In this document: piece by piece, positions 44,404-53,971 of the stretch | Layout of the letters: each line of letters begins with the position of its first letter | Position numbering within the stretch: the stretch's first letter is position 1 | From: Roseibacillus sp. | GTDB taxonomy: Bacteria > Verrucomicrobiota > Verrucomicrobiia > Verrucomicrobiales > Akkermansiaceae | Length of the DNA stretch: 64,000 bases | NCBI GenBank assembly: GCA_028821775.1 | Contig: JAPKFB010000004.1 | Location: forward strand, 1-64,000 | Reading direction: 5' to 3' | Position numbers and translations under genes: made by a program | Notes under the pieces: generated by a model | The model's input: only the letters and a program-made list of their open reading frames with translations | What the model was told of the DNA's origin: nothing | The model's database searches: none

Positions 44404-44561
44404 AGGGGTCCCTTGCGAGCAACTCTGGGAGATGCGCTTCGCCTCAATTCTCATCGGCATTTACGACTTAAGCGAAACTCCACCCGGGCTGGTGGCGATC
44501 AGGCCGCAGCAAAAAAAGCGTTAAGCATGTCTCCGAACAGGTGTCCGGTCTTGACCTGCTG

Positions 44562-44578
44562 CGACCCCTCCGGGGTCG
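44562..44578 (-). terminator. Hairpin after the duplicated-domain lipoprotein gene
   Basis: CGACCCC (44562-44568) and GGGGTCG (44572-44578) form a perfect 7-bp stem with a 3-base loop, five bases past the stop of the minus-strand gene at 44584. No T-run follows on either strand, so intrinsic termination is uncertain; it may only protect the transcript end. Confidence 0.3.
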
Positions 44579-44583
44579 GGGAA

Positions 44584-45762
44584 CTAGCGGGCCGCCTCCA
44601 GTTCGACCGACTCGAGGAATTTGAGCAGAACGGGTTTTTGCTCGGCGGCAAGATTGGCGTCGCCCACCATTTTGAAGAACCAAGAGTGGTCCTTGATGGT
44701 GGCAAAGGCGACCATCAGGCGGGTTTGGTTCGGATTTTCGTTGGTGGCGTCGCTGACAAAGTCGACCAGCCTGAACTCCTGGCCCCGAACTTCGATGGTC
44801 TCAACCAGCTCGGGAAGTTGTTCTTGGGTGGCGCTTTCAAGCTGAAGCATGGCTCGCCATTGGTTCACATTGGCGAGCAGGGCGCCTCCGCTCCCGGCCA
44901 GCGGAATGATCGCAATCTCGACCTTGCGCTGGTCGTCGTCGGTGAGGGTGAAGGTGGCGGCGCGTGCCATGGAGGGTTTTCCTTCCACCCAGCCGTCGGG
45001 CAGGGTGTAGGTTAGGGCTGGGTGGGTGCTGTGAGAGTGGCGGTGAGGGTTACGGCCGGTCGGATCGCGCGAGAGGTAGGCTTTCAGGGCCTCGGCTTGT
45101 GCGGCGTCAGGTCCCCCCGGCTGGCCGGTGAGTTGGGGAGGCGTTGCGGAGGGCTCCTGAGGCGCTGGGGACGGGGCTGGCGAATCGTCGATTTTGACTT
45201 GGCTGAGGTAGCTGTCGAAGGACTCGCTTTGTTTTTCCACCACCGCCTTGGGGCCGGATATTTTGAAGAACCAAGTTGCTCCCGGGAGGGGCAGGATGGC
45301 GCCCAGGATGCGGCGTTCAGCGCCGATGGCATCGACTCGATGGAGGGTGTAGCTATCGATCTCCCGGCGCTCGGTGGTGTTGGCGAGCTCCTCTTCGGTC
45401 AGTTCGGGAAGTTCCACTTCGCCGCGCCAACGATTCACATTGGCAAGCAGTCCTCCCACCGTGCCGGGAAAGGGGATGACTGCCATCTCCACGGGCTTGG
45501 CACCCTCTTCGGTGATAATCCGGTAGCTGGCAACCCGGGGACTGCCGGTCGTCTCGAGGGCCTCCCAACCGGCGGGTGCGGTATCGGGAAGCCAAACCAT
45601 GGGCGCGGGATTGCTGTCGGGGGCCTCGCTCGATTCACTCTGGACTTGGTAGGAATTCTCTTTCGGGTCCTTGCAGGAAACTTGCATCAGGCCGAGGCCC
45701 AGCAAGGCAAAGCTCGTGAGCGTGAACGGAAAGGGCCGGATGTGTTGGGATAGGGAATCCAT
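44584..45762 (-). CDS. Lipoprotein with two tandem copies of an unknown domain
   Basis: A 392-residue lipoprotein: signal peptide, then lipobox GLMQVSC. Two similar domains of about 135 residues follow (about 54-195 and 247-388), separated by a Pro/Gln-rich linker. Paired motifs are VEMAVIPFPGTVGGLLANVN against VEIAIIPLAGSGGALLANVN, NRWRGEVELPELTEEEL against NQWRAMLQLESATQEQL, and TWFFKISGPKAVVEKQ against SWFFKMVGDANLAAEQ. It ends in a helix (FLESVELEA). I recognise similar single or double-domain lipoproteins in Verrucomicrobia but no named family or function. The start is ATG 45762. Confidence 0.75.
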   Translation of the reverse strand: MDSLSQHIRPFPFTLTSFALLGLGLMQVSCKDPKENSYQVQSESSEAPDSNPAPMVWLPDTAPAGWEALETTGSPRVASYRIITEEGAKPVEMAVIPFPGTVGGLLANVNRWRGEVELPELTEEELANTTERREIDSYTLHRVDAIGAERRILGAILPLPGATWFFKISGPKAVVEKQSESFDSYLSQVKIDDSPAPSPAPQEPSATPPQLTGQPGGPDAAQAEALKAYLSRDPTGRNPHRHSHSTHPALTYTLPDGWVEGKPSMARAATFTLTDDDQRKVEIAIIPLAGSGGALLANVNQWRAMLQLESATQEQLPELVETIEVRGQEFRLVDFVSDATNENPNQTRLMVAFATIKDHSWFFKMVGDANLAAEQKPVLLKFLESVELEAAR

Positions 45763-45884
45763 TGCGGGAGGTGACCAATGTTTGCGACGGCGAAGAAGGC
45801 CAGCGCGGGAGGCGAAGCTATAGCATTGCCCCGGGCGATCAAGGTTGGCATTCTTGGCGACGGATCACCGTGGTCCCGTTTTAA

Positions 45885-47261
45885 GTGAAGCGCCGCGCCT
45901 TTCTCTCGACCTCCTTGCTGGCGGGCATGACCCCGCGGGTGCTCGCTGAGAATGAGCCGCTCACCCCGGAGTCGCCGGGTTATGACAAAGCGCGGCAGCT
46001 ATTTAACTCTGATCTCTCGTTGCGGCCGGCCTTTATCTTACCGTGCCGCAACGAAAGGCAGGTGGCGGAGGCCATTGGCTTCGCCAACGAGAAGGACCTG
46101 CCGGTGGCGGTGAAGTCGGGCGGGCATTCCTTCGCGGGCTTTTCGATGAATGAGGGCGGGGTCGTGATCGATCTCTCGACCTGTTCGCAAAAGGTCTATC
46201 TCCCGCAGAGTCAACGTCTGCATGCCGGGCCCGGGGCAAAGCTGGGGACTCTCTACGATGTTCTCCTGCCCCATGGGCGTCTGCTTCCCGCCGGCTCCTG
46301 CGCGGGGGTTGGGCTGGGCGGCTTGACCCTTGGTGGGGGCTACGGATTGTTTGCCCGGCAATATGGTTTGACCTGCGATCACCTCCAGCGGGTGCGCATG
46401 ATCGATGGCCGAGGGCAGGTCATCGACTCCGAGGACGACCCGGACTTGCTCTGGGCTTGTCGGGGTGGGGGAAATGGCAACTTTGGGGTGGTCACGTCGA
46501 TGGAGTTCATGACGCGACCCGCTCCGCGGGTCCTGGGGGCGCAGCGCTTTTCCGCCTCGGTTTCCACGCCCGCCCGGGCGGTGAAACTGATGGCAGTTTG
46601 GTTCGAGATGGCGGCCACTCTGGCGGAACCGATTTTCTCGGCCTTCATCTTGAATGGGAAGAAGGTGACGATCCTGCTCACCTCGAGCTATGCGACCTCC
46701 GGACCCGCCTTTCAGAGGGCGGTGGGGACGTTGCGCAAGGCGGGCTGTGCGAGCAAGGGAGCGGCCAACTCACCGCTGGCCCGCGCGCTCAAGCGCTACT
46801 ACGGGCGCCCCGGTCCGCTGCCCTTCTCCAATTGCTCGGGGGGTTACTATCGCGGGATGGAGGATCTGGAAGGGGTCGCAATGCAACTGGCGGCCAAGGT
46901 GGCCGCGAACCCCGGCCTCATCTTCCAGGTCAACACTCTCGGGGGCGCGATCGCGCGTGGTCCGGAGTCGGCCTATCCCCATCGGGCCTTGCCCTTTCTG
47001 GGAGAAATCCAATCCTATTGGAATCGAGCTTCCCAGCGAAACAAGCTCGTCGGGGCGGTCAAGGAACTGCGGGTCGCGATCAGCGAGGCGGGGGTGAAGG
47101 CGCATTACCGGAACTATCCCGATCTCACCTTGGAGAACTGGGAGGAGTCTTACTACGGCGACTCCTACCGCAAACTGCAGGGCCTCAAGATTCGCTATGA
47201 TCCACATGATCGCATTCGCCATCCGCAGTCCGTGCGCTTGGAAGAAGGGGTCCTGCCGTAG
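45885..47261 (+). CDS. FAD-dependent oxidase, berberine-bridge-enzyme-like
   Basis: A 458-residue exported flavoprotein of the PCMH/VAO family. The N-terminus KRRAFLSTSLLAG looks like a Tat signal. The FAD domain has VAVKSGGHSFAGFSMNEGGV, whose His normally carries the flavin, and LLPAGSCAGVGLGGLTLGGG, whose Cys can form a second covalent bond. RGGGNGNFGVVTSMEF and the C-terminal BBE motif around YRNYPDLTLENWEESYYG confirm the class. Such enzymes oxidise sugars or phenolics; the substrate is unknown. The start is GTG 45885. It is divergent from the lipoprotein gene at 44584-45762. Confidence 0.88.
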   Translation: MKRRAFLSTSLLAGMTPRVLAENEPLTPESPGYDKARQLFNSDLSLRPAFILPCRNERQVAEAIGFANEKDLPVAVKSGGHSFAGFSMNEGGVVIDLSTCSQKVYLPQSQRLHAGPGAKLGTLYDVLLPHGRLLPAGSCAGVGLGGLTLGGGYGLFARQYGLTCDHLQRVRMIDGRGQVIDSEDDPDLLWACRGGGNGNFGVVTSMEFMTRPAPRVLGAQRFSASVSTPARAVKLMAVWFEMAATLAEPIFSAFILNGKKVTILLTSSYATSGPAFQRAVGTLRKAGCASKGAANSPLARALKRYYGRPGPLPFSNCSGGYYRGMEDLEGVAMQLAAKVAANPGLIFQVNTLGGAIARGPESAYPHRALPFLGEIQSYWNRASQRNKLVGAVKELRVAISEAGVKAHYRNYPDLTLENWEESYYGDSYRKLQGLKIRYDPHDRIRHPQSVRLEEGVLP

Positions 47262-47376
47262 CGCCAGCAGGAATGGCGCAAGGTGAGGGGGCGAAGTGGT
47301 TCGGGGAGCTTGCGTGAACCGCAGACCCGGGGTGTCCGCCTTCGCATCGCGTCGCCGTGACAAGGGGTCAGTTCTG

Positions 47377-48837
47377 CTAGAGTCCGAAGCCGGTGCCTGG
47401 GAGGAAGCGGTAGTAGACTTCGAGCATCAGGGTGGCGAGGGCGGTGACGTAGACCGGATCGTTTTGGGCGCCGGGGCCCGGGTTGGGCGGATTGGGGAAG
47501 TGGCCGTCGCCCTGTTGCGCGTCCAAGAGCTGATCCCGAAACTTGTCGTTGTAGTTGAGCCAACTCCGACCGCCGTGGTTGATCGCGGCCTGGCTGACGT
47601 AGTAGTGCTCATAGAGATTGCAGGGACCGCTCTTGTAATTGATGCTGGCGTGTCGGTCGATGTAGTCCATCCCCTTCTTGGCGCTCTTGTGCCGGGTGCC
47701 CTTGTGTTGTTGGAAGCAAAGGGTTCCGGCGCCGGTCAAGGTGAAGTGACCGCCCCCCACCGGAGTGGGTCCGGCGTATCCGACGCCGCCATTACTGGCC
47801 TGACACTTCTGGATGAACTCGAGCGCCCGGCTGATGGACTGCGGCATGTTGCGAAATTTCAGACGGGTATGATGGGCTGCCTTGAGAGCCTGCATCTGCC
47901 AGGCGGTGATCGAGACGTCCCCGCCGCGTCCGCCTTCATTGAAGCCGTATTCCCAACCGCCCGAATTGTTCTGGTTGTCGATGATCCACTGCACGCCGCC
48001 TTCCACTGATTCCCGCAAGTTCGGGAAGGGAAGCCCCAGTTGGCTGCAAAACATGTATGCTTCGGCGAGGGCGTAGGTGGCGATTCCGTGTTCGTAGACC
48101 CAATGGCGGTTGCGGAGGTCGCTTCCAAGGCGCCCTCGTTGCTTCACGCTGTTCTCGACGAGGAAAACGATCGCATCGGTGACCGCTCCACCGAATTCCT
48201 CCGAGAGCGGAGTTTCGCAGTGGCCAAGATAGGCGAGGAGCACGAGACCGGTTTGGGCGACCTGGTTGCTTCCGCCCCACGAGCCATTCTTGTGCTGCTT
48301 ATCCTTGAACCAGCGCAGGGCCTTGATGACCGCATCTTCGCATTGCTGAGTGCCCCCACTTTGCGCGAGGCGCCGGAGACGATCCGCTTTAGAGCATCGC
48401 TTACGCATGTTGGCGGGAATCCTGCCGAAGCCACCGCCACCACCTTCGCCGCCCGTGCCCCAGCCTTGGCCGAAGTCATCGTGGAGGCCGTAATCCGAGG
48501 AGGGCACGACATTGAAATCGGGAACGGGAACCGCGGTGGGCGAGGGGACACTGGAGGTGATGACCTTCGCCATGGCCGAGGAGGGCGCGGAGGGTTTGGG
48601 CGTCACCTCGCGGCTGATGCGTTTCTCCTGCAAGGGGTCCTCGTCCTCGGAACCCGCGGAGTAGGCCACGATCGTCGGCGAGCGCATCGCCAGGGTGGGG
48701 AGCAGAATGAAAAAGAGAATGAGCACGATCAAGACCACCACGAGGATGGCGATGACGAAGCTCGTGATGACGGAGCTGCGCTTCTGAGCCTCGAAATTGG
48801 ACTCAGCATCGGGATTGAGGCGGGCATGAATGCTCAT
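47377..48837 (-). CDS. Membrane-anchored squalene-cyclase/prenyltransferase-repeat protein
   Basis: A 486-residue protein. One membrane helix (about 24-50, SFVIAILVVVLIVLILFFIL) is followed by a low-complexity linker ending in a Gly run (GWGTGGEGGGGGFGR). The C-terminal half is an alpha-alpha toroid built from repeats such as ALRWFKDKQHKNGSWGG, VQWIIDNQNNSGGWEYGFNE and LLDAQQGDGHFPNPPNPGPG, i.e. the Q-x-x-x-G-x-W-type repeat of squalene cyclases and prenyltransferases. The DxDD acid motif of true cyclases is not seen, so it is probably a binding or unknown-function relative. It is a common type in PVC genomes. Confidence 0.8.
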   Translation of the reverse strand: MSIHARLNPDAESNFEAQKRSSVITSFVIAILVVVLIVLILFFILLPTLAMRSPTIVAYSAGSEDEDPLQEKRISREVTPKPSAPSSAMAKVITSSVPSPTAVPVPDFNVVPSSDYGLHDDFGQGWGTGGEGGGGGFGRIPANMRKRCSKADRLRRLAQSGGTQQCEDAVIKALRWFKDKQHKNGSWGGSNQVAQTGLVLLAYLGHCETPLSEEFGGAVTDAIVFLVENSVKQRGRLGSDLRNRHWVYEHGIATYALAEAYMFCSQLGLPFPNLRESVEGGVQWIIDNQNNSGGWEYGFNEGGRGGDVSITAWQMQALKAAHHTRLKFRNMPQSISRALEFIQKCQASNGGVGYAGPTPVGGGHFTLTGAGTLCFQQHKGTRHKSAKKGMDYIDRHASINYKSGPCNLYEHYYVSQAAINHGGRSWLNYNDKFRDQLLDAQQGDGHFPNPPNPGPGAQNDPVYVTALATLMLEVYYRFLPGTGFGL

Positions 48838-48953
48838 GGGAACTCAGGAGGTTGGCAGCTGCGCGAGACGAGTAAGTAGACCCATCTTGGGCAGGGTTTC
48901 AAGGCAGGAACGGCGGGAGGGGGGTTAATCTTAGACCCAAATGGGTGATCCGA

Positions 48954-50408
48954 TCAGGCGATAATCTTGTCCAGGACCCGTCCCGCCACGTCGGTAAGGC
49001 GGAAGCGGCGCCCGCTGTGCTTGAAGGTCAGCTTCTTGTGATCAAGACCCATCAAGTGGAGAATTGTGGCGTGCAGGTCGTGGATTTCGACTTTGTCGAC
49101 CTCCGCCCGGTGGCCGATTTCGTCGGTTTCCCCGTAGGTGGTTCCGCCCTTCACACCGCCGCCCGCGAACCAGTAACACCCGGCATGGGGGTTGTGATCA
49201 CGGCCGGGCTTGGCGCTTTTCTGTGCGACCGGGAGACGACCAAATTCACCACCCCAGATCACGAGGGTTTCATCTAACAGCCCGCGCTCCGCAAGGTCTG
49301 CGAGGAGTCCCGCAATCGGTTGATCGGTCTCGCCCGCGAATCCGGTGTGGTTTCCCACGATGTCGTTGTGGCCATCCCAGCTACGCTGGTTTTCCATGCC
49401 GCCGGAGTAGATCTGCACGAAGCGCACGCCGCGTTCCACCATGCGCCGGGCCATCAGGCACTGGCGGGCGAAGTGGCTGCTCTTCTTCACGTCGAGCCCG
49501 TAGAGTTTCTTGATGTGCTCGGGTTCGGAGTCGACGTCCACACAATCGGGGGCTTCCTCCTGCATGCGATAGGCAAGTTCGAAGCTCTTGATGCGGGCGC
49601 TCAGTTCGGCCTCGGAATCCACCCGGCTACGGTGCGCGTTGTTCAAATCGCGCAGGAAGCGGAGCTGTGCCCGTTGTTGCTCGTCGCTGAATCCGGAGGC
49701 CCGCTTGAGATTGGGGATCGGTTCGCCCTGGGAGTTGATCCAAGTCCCTTGGAAGGCGCCCGGGAGAAAGCCGTTGCCCCAATTGGAAGCGTGTCCCTTG
49801 GGAAGTCCGCGGCCCTTGGGATCGCTCATGACCATGAAGGCGGGCAGATTTTCGTTTTCAGTTCCCAGGCCATAGGTCACCCAGCTGCCCACGCAGGGAT
49901 GTCCCATCCGAGTGACCCCGGTGTTGGCCATGAAGAGGGCGGGGCTGTGGTTGTTGGACTTGGTGTGGAAGGACTTCACGAAGGCCATCTTGTCGACATG
50001 CTTCGAGAGATGGGGGAAGAGGGAAGAGACCCACGCTCCGGATTCGCCGTGCTGCTTGAACTCGAATGGCGACTTCATGAGCGGGCCGACCGCTCCTTCA
50101 AAGAAGCCGGTGGTGGGATCAAAGCCCTCCAGCTTGGTGCCATCACGTTTGATGAGCTCCGGTTTGTAGTCCCAGGTGTCGATATGGGACGGTCCGCCAT
50201 TGATGAAGAGCCAGATGACGTGCTTGGCCTTGCCCTCGAAGTGGGGCTTGCGGGCCAGAAGGGGGTTTTCCCCGAGTTCCACCGCGGCATGACCCTGTTC
50301 GTGCAGGATGGAGCTCAGGGCGAGGGCGCCCAGTCCTCCCCCGGCCTTGGTGAGAAGTTCCCGTCGGGTCCAGGCGGTCTCGAGGCGGTTGCAGTTGGAG
50401 TTCATCAT
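48954..50408 (-). CDS. DUF1501 domain protein (Tat-exported, sulfatase-like fold)
   Basis: A 484-residue protein with the twin-arginine signal TRRELLTKAGGGLGALALS. The mature part follows the alkaline-phosphatase/sulfatase-like DUF1501 plan: VIWLFINGGPSHIDTWDYKP, the SFHTKSNNHSPALFM His region, ARRMVERGVRFVQIYSGG, ETLVIWGGEFGRLPVAQ and GRDHNPHAGCYWFAGGG. It is the immediate downstream neighbour (55 bases) of the PSD1/cytochrome C protein; this pair is a hallmark of Planctomycetota and Verrucomicrobiota, where many copies occur, probably for polysaccharide or sulfated-glycan use. The reaction is not established. The start is ATG 50408. Confidence 0.93.
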   Translation of the reverse strand: MMNSNCNRLETAWTRRELLTKAGGGLGALALSSILHEQGHAAVELGENPLLARKPHFEGKAKHVIWLFINGGPSHIDTWDYKPELIKRDGTKLEGFDPTTGFFEGAVGPLMKSPFEFKQHGESGAWVSSLFPHLSKHVDKMAFVKSFHTKSNNHSPALFMANTGVTRMGHPCVGSWVTYGLGTENENLPAFMVMSDPKGRGLPKGHASNWGNGFLPGAFQGTWINSQGEPIPNLKRASGFSDEQQRAQLRFLRDLNNAHRSRVDSEAELSARIKSFELAYRMQEEAPDCVDVDSEPEHIKKLYGLDVKKSSHFARQCLMARRMVERGVRFVQIYSGGMENQRSWDGHNDIVGNHTGFAGETDQPIAGLLADLAERGLLDETLVIWGGEFGRLPVAQKSAKPGRDHNPHAGCYWFAGGGVKGGTTYGETDEIGHRAEVDKVEIHDLHATILHLMGLDHKKLTFKHSGRRFRLTDVAGRVLDKIIA

Positions 50409-50463
50409 TTGATTGGGGAGCGGAAGGCCTTGGTCTTGCGATGCTCGGGTTGGGAGGTGGTGC

Positions 50464-53400
50464 TCACTGGACGTAAATCATTTCGTTGGACGCGAGGAGG
50501 GCGTGACAGAAGTCCACCAAGGCGGACTCCTTGTTTCCATCATAACTCTCAATCTGGGCATTGAGAAAGCTGGTCATGAGGGATCGCTCCTCCTGGGTGG
50601 GTGGCTTGCCATGGGCGCGCAGGACTGCCGTGCCGATGGGATCGTTGCTCTGCGCCACCGACTGGGCAAAGTTCCTCGCCATCTCGCGCACTTCCGGGCT
50701 GTTGAGGAAGACGAGGGCCTGCGACGGGGTGGTGGTGACCGCGCGACGTCCCTGGCTCGACATGGAATCGGGCCAGTCGAAGAGTTGCATGGCCGGGATC
50801 AATTTGCTGCGCTTCACAAAGAAATAGATGCTGCGCCTCTTCATCTTTTGATCGAGGGTCCCCGGCCCGAACATCCGGCGATCGAGGAGACCACTCACTG
50901 CGAGGGCGTTGTCGCGGATGATTTCAGCTTCCAAGCGCCGGGGATCCCGTTTCCACCAGAAGCGATTCTCGGGATCCTTGCGCGCGTTGTTCGCGTTGTC
51001 GGAGGAACCCATGGCGTAACTGCGGCTCAACATGATTTTCTTGTGCATGCGCTTGAGCTTCCATCCGTTGGCAATGAGATCGCGGGCCAGGAAGTCGAGG
51101 AGTGCGGGGTGGGTGGGCCGGCTGCCCTGAAAACCAAAGTCATTGGGAGTCGCCGCCAGGCCGCGTCCAAAATGATGTTGCCACATCCTGTTCACGATCA
51201 CGCGGGCCAGCAGTTGCCCGGCGCCCTGATCCACGTCGGCGATCCAATTTGCCACTGCGAGCCGTTTCATGGACGTGCGCGCGCCCGCTTCAGAGGCCGC
51301 CTTCCAGTGTTCCACCTTGGCGTCCTTGCGGATGAGGACCTGGAGAAAACCCTGGGGGGCGAGGCCATCCTTTTGGGCCGGGTCACCGCGGATGAGATAG
51401 TAGCTCTCCTTGTAGAAGTCGGGCACCTTGCCACTGTTGGTGTGGTGGCGCATGGGCTTGAAGCCCTCACTGCAGACCATGACCTTCTCCTTCTTGGCCT
51501 GGGGTCGATTCGCTTCGAGGGTATTGATGCGCGCGCTGAGGCTGGCCCATCCCTCGTCGAGTTGGAGGTAGAGTTCCTCCATCTGGTCCTGGGAAGCGCC
51601 GCTCTGGTGGAGGGCGAGAAGTTCTGCGGTGGCCGCGAGGGCGGGATCCACCTCTCCTTCCCGCAAGGGAAGACCGGCTGCGGGACGGTTACTCACCGAG
51701 ATGCGAAGGCGCCCGATGTTGTGCTGGGTGTTGCCCTCGAACTTGAGAACGATCTTGAGTCGGCGACCCGTTCCACGCACGGCCTCGGGATTACTCACTT
51801 CATAGACCGCAGCATGATTTTTTCCGAACTGAGGGTCCACTGCCCAGGAGGTCTTCAGGTCTCCGTCGATGGTTTTGGTAACGTGAAGGGTGGCGCTTTG
51901 ATTGAAGGTGCTGCGAGGGTTGGCCAGGTTGAGGGCGGTGCTCCCGGCCTTCACCTGCACGTCGCCCAGTGCGAAGTTGCCATTGCCTGCTCGTCCCGGA
52001 CCTCCCTTCTTCATGGAGTTGTGCGCGAGCGCTTCGATCCGAAGGGCGCGCACGTTCTCGAAGGGAGCGCTGGCCACGAAGGTGTAGGTGTCAAACTTCG
52101 GGTTTGCGCCGGTCGCGAGATAGGAGCCGTCCTCCTGCCGCACAAACTTGGCGCCCCCTTTGGAGAGGAGTGGTTCGGCGCGCAAGACGGACCAGGGTGA
52201 ATCGGACTCTGCGGGCTTCTTTTCGCCATGGATCCTGATCCAGTCCTGCAATTTCTTGGGCACGATGTCCTTGCGGTAGCGCTGCGCCTCGGACTCGAGA
52301 TCCTTCCTCTCCTTCTCGAAGCGAGCGGTGGAAGCGGCATCGGGCTTGTTGACCTCGAGCTCGATCTCGCTGCGCACCGTGGTGGTGAAGGCACTGAGCA
52401 GTTCGTAGTAGTCGCGGGTCGGGATGGGATCGTACTTGTGATCGTGACACCGCGCGCAGCCAATCGTGGTCGCCAACATGGCCGATCCCATGGTGGCTAC
52501 CATATCGTCCACGGCATCGAAACGGATGCGCTCCGCTTCGCTGAAGGTAATTTGAGTGGGATAGACCCCCGCCCCCAGGAAGCCGGTCGCGGCCATCGCT
52601 TCCGAGTTGTCGGGGGCGATCTCGTCGCCTGCGATTTGCCAGCGCACAAACTGATCGTAAGGCAGGTCCGCATTCAGGGCCCGGATGACAAAGTCGCGAT
52701 AGTGAAAGGCGAACTTCCGGTCGTAGTCGTGTTCGAAGCCGTGACTCTCCGCGAAGCGCGCGAGGTCGAGCCAGTGCCGCCCCCAACGTTCCCCGTAGCC
52801 GGGACGCGAGAGGAGGTCATCGATGAGATGTTCGTAAGCCTGCGGGTCGGGATTCTTGAGGAACTTCGCGATCTCCTCGGGGGTGGGAGGGAGGCCAATG
52901 AGATCGAAGAAGGCCCGGCGGATGAGTTGGCGCTTGCCGAGGGCATGCGAGGGCTCGAGCCCTTCCTGGCGCAGTTTGTCGAAGATGAAGCGGTCGATCT
53001 CGCGGTGGGAATCATCGCCGGTGGGCGGGGGTGGATCCTGGCGAAGGGGCGCGTAGGCCCAGTAGGCGCGATCTTGAGCGCTCACCTGCATGGGCCCCTT
53101 CGCGTCGCGCGATTTCTCAAGGAGGGGACGGTCATAGGCCGCTCCAAGCTCGATCCACTTCTTGATCGCAGCGATCGCATCGGCGGGAAGCTTTGGTTTT
53201 TTGGGCGGCATCGCGAGGTCCTTGTCGAGGTGCGCGACGGCTTGATAGAGAAGGCTTTGGTCCAAATCACCGGGGACCACCGCGAGGCCTTCGTCGCCTC
53301 CCTTGAGCAGGCCCTCGCGGGTGACGAGGTCGAATCCCGACTTGGTCTTCTCGCCTCCATGGCAACGGAGGCAGTGTTCTTTGAGGAGACTGCGAACCTG

Positions 53401-53511
53401 CGAGGTGAAGATCTTCTGACTTTCCGCCATGTTCTCCGCGTGTGCCGCCGGGACGGCCGCCGCGGGAAGGGCCCAGGCTAATAATAGCAGGGCCGAGAGG
53501 ATCTTGGGCAT
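50464..53511 (-). CDS. PSD1 and planctomycete cytochrome C domain protein (DUF1549/DUF1553)
   Basis: A 1015-residue exported protein. After the signal peptide comes the planctomycete cytochrome C domain with a CxxCH-type heme site (KEHCLRCHGGEKTKSGFDLV). The DUF1549/PSD1 region follows (FIFDKLRQEGLEPSHALGKR, GERWGRHWLDLARFAESHGF), then a middle beta-rich ligand-binding-like part (about 480-610) and the DUF1553/PSCyt2 C-terminal domain (QLLARVIVNRMWQHHFGRGL, NDFGFQGSRPTHPALLDFLA, RRAVTTTPSQALVFLNSPEV). Such proteins come with DUF1501 partners, as here. Their role in PVC bacteria is thought to be sugar oxidation at the cell envelope, not proven. The start is ATG 53511. Confidence 0.94.
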   Translation of the reverse strand: MPKILSALLLLAWALPAAAVPAAHAENMAESQKIFTSQVRSLLKEHCLRCHGGEKTKSGFDLVTREGLLKGGDEGLAVVPGDLDQSLLYQAVAHLDKDLAMPPKKPKLPADAIAAIKKWIELGAAYDRPLLEKSRDAKGPMQVSAQDRAYWAYAPLRQDPPPPTGDDSHREIDRFIFDKLRQEGLEPSHALGKRQLIRRAFFDLIGLPPTPEEIAKFLKNPDPQAYEHLIDDLLSRPGYGERWGRHWLDLARFAESHGFEHDYDRKFAFHYRDFVIRALNADLPYDQFVRWQIAGDEIAPDNSEAMAATGFLGAGVYPTQITFSEAERIRFDAVDDMVATMGSAMLATTIGCARCHDHKYDPIPTRDYYELLSAFTTTVRSEIELEVNKPDAASTARFEKERKDLESEAQRYRKDIVPKKLQDWIRIHGEKKPAESDSPWSVLRAEPLLSKGGAKFVRQEDGSYLATGANPKFDTYTFVASAPFENVRALRIEALAHNSMKKGGPGRAGNGNFALGDVQVKAGSTALNLANPRSTFNQSATLHVTKTIDGDLKTSWAVDPQFGKNHAAVYEVSNPEAVRGTGRRLKIVLKFEGNTQHNIGRLRISVSNRPAAGLPLREGEVDPALAATAELLALHQSGASQDQMEELYLQLDEGWASLSARINTLEANRPQAKKEKVMVCSEGFKPMRHHTNSGKVPDFYKESYYLIRGDPAQKDGLAPQGFLQVLIRKDAKVEHWKAASEAGARTSMKRLAVANWIADVDQGAGQLLARVIVNRMWQHHFGRGLAATPNDFGFQGSRPTHPALLDFLARDLIANGWKLKRMHKKIMLSRSYAMGSSDNANNARKDPENRFWWKRDPRRLEAEIIRDNALAVSGLLDRRMFGPGTLDQKMKRRSIYFFVKRSKLIPAMQLFDWPDSMSSQGRRAVTTTPSQALVFLNSPEVREMARNFAQSVAQSNDPIGTAVLRAHGKPPTQEERSLMTSFLNAQIESYDGNKESALVDFCHALLASNEMIYVQ

Positions 53512-53577
53512 GAGTCTATGTCATCCGCAATTCCAGGAGGAAGCAAGCCCCCAAAAGTGTGAGCAAAGGCGGATCGC

Positions 53578-53971
53578 CATGCGAAAGCTATTGACGGTGT
53601 TGGTGTTGTTGCTCGTCGTGATAAATCTCGATGCTCTCCCAATCGCTTCCACCGCCCGCGGGACTCCAAGCACACCAGCCTCGATGAACTCTGGACCGGC
53701 ACTGCGGAAATGGGGGAGCCCGTCATGACGCTCTGCGATCATCAAATCAATTACGATCTGCATCTCCTCTCCCCCGGGGCGGTGGTCGCTGCCTTGGAAT
53801 CACTCTACGACCAAAGTCATCGTCATCGGGTGGCGGGATCGCCGCTATGCCCCCGCCACCCAAGCGCGATTGCACTGGGAGGAGATCTCGACCGTTTGGG
53901 GCTCGATCTTCAGTGAGTTGCTGGCGCAAAAGGTGACTCCAAGCACTCCTCCTGCTAGACCAATTCGTTGA
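53578..53971 (+). pseudogene. Possible decayed small exported-protein gene
   Basis: Three short coding-like pieces follow each other in different plus frames: a signal-peptide-like start at ATG 53578 (MRKLLTVLVLLLVVINLDAL), then SKHTSLDELWTGTAEMGEPV, then KVIVIGWRDRRYAPATQARL and HWEEISTVWGSIFSELL ending in TGA at 53971, overlapping the 3' end of the minus-strand BMC-T gene. Each looks protein-like but is closed on its own, as if frameshifted. No family is recognised, and chance cannot be excluded. Confidence 0.25.

Noticed and set aside
50413-53481. Two very long plus frames (595 and 417 codons) opposite the PSD1 gene
   Set aside because: Antisense shadows; composition is Gly/Glu/Val-biased without motifs, while the minus-strand gene is a clear family member.
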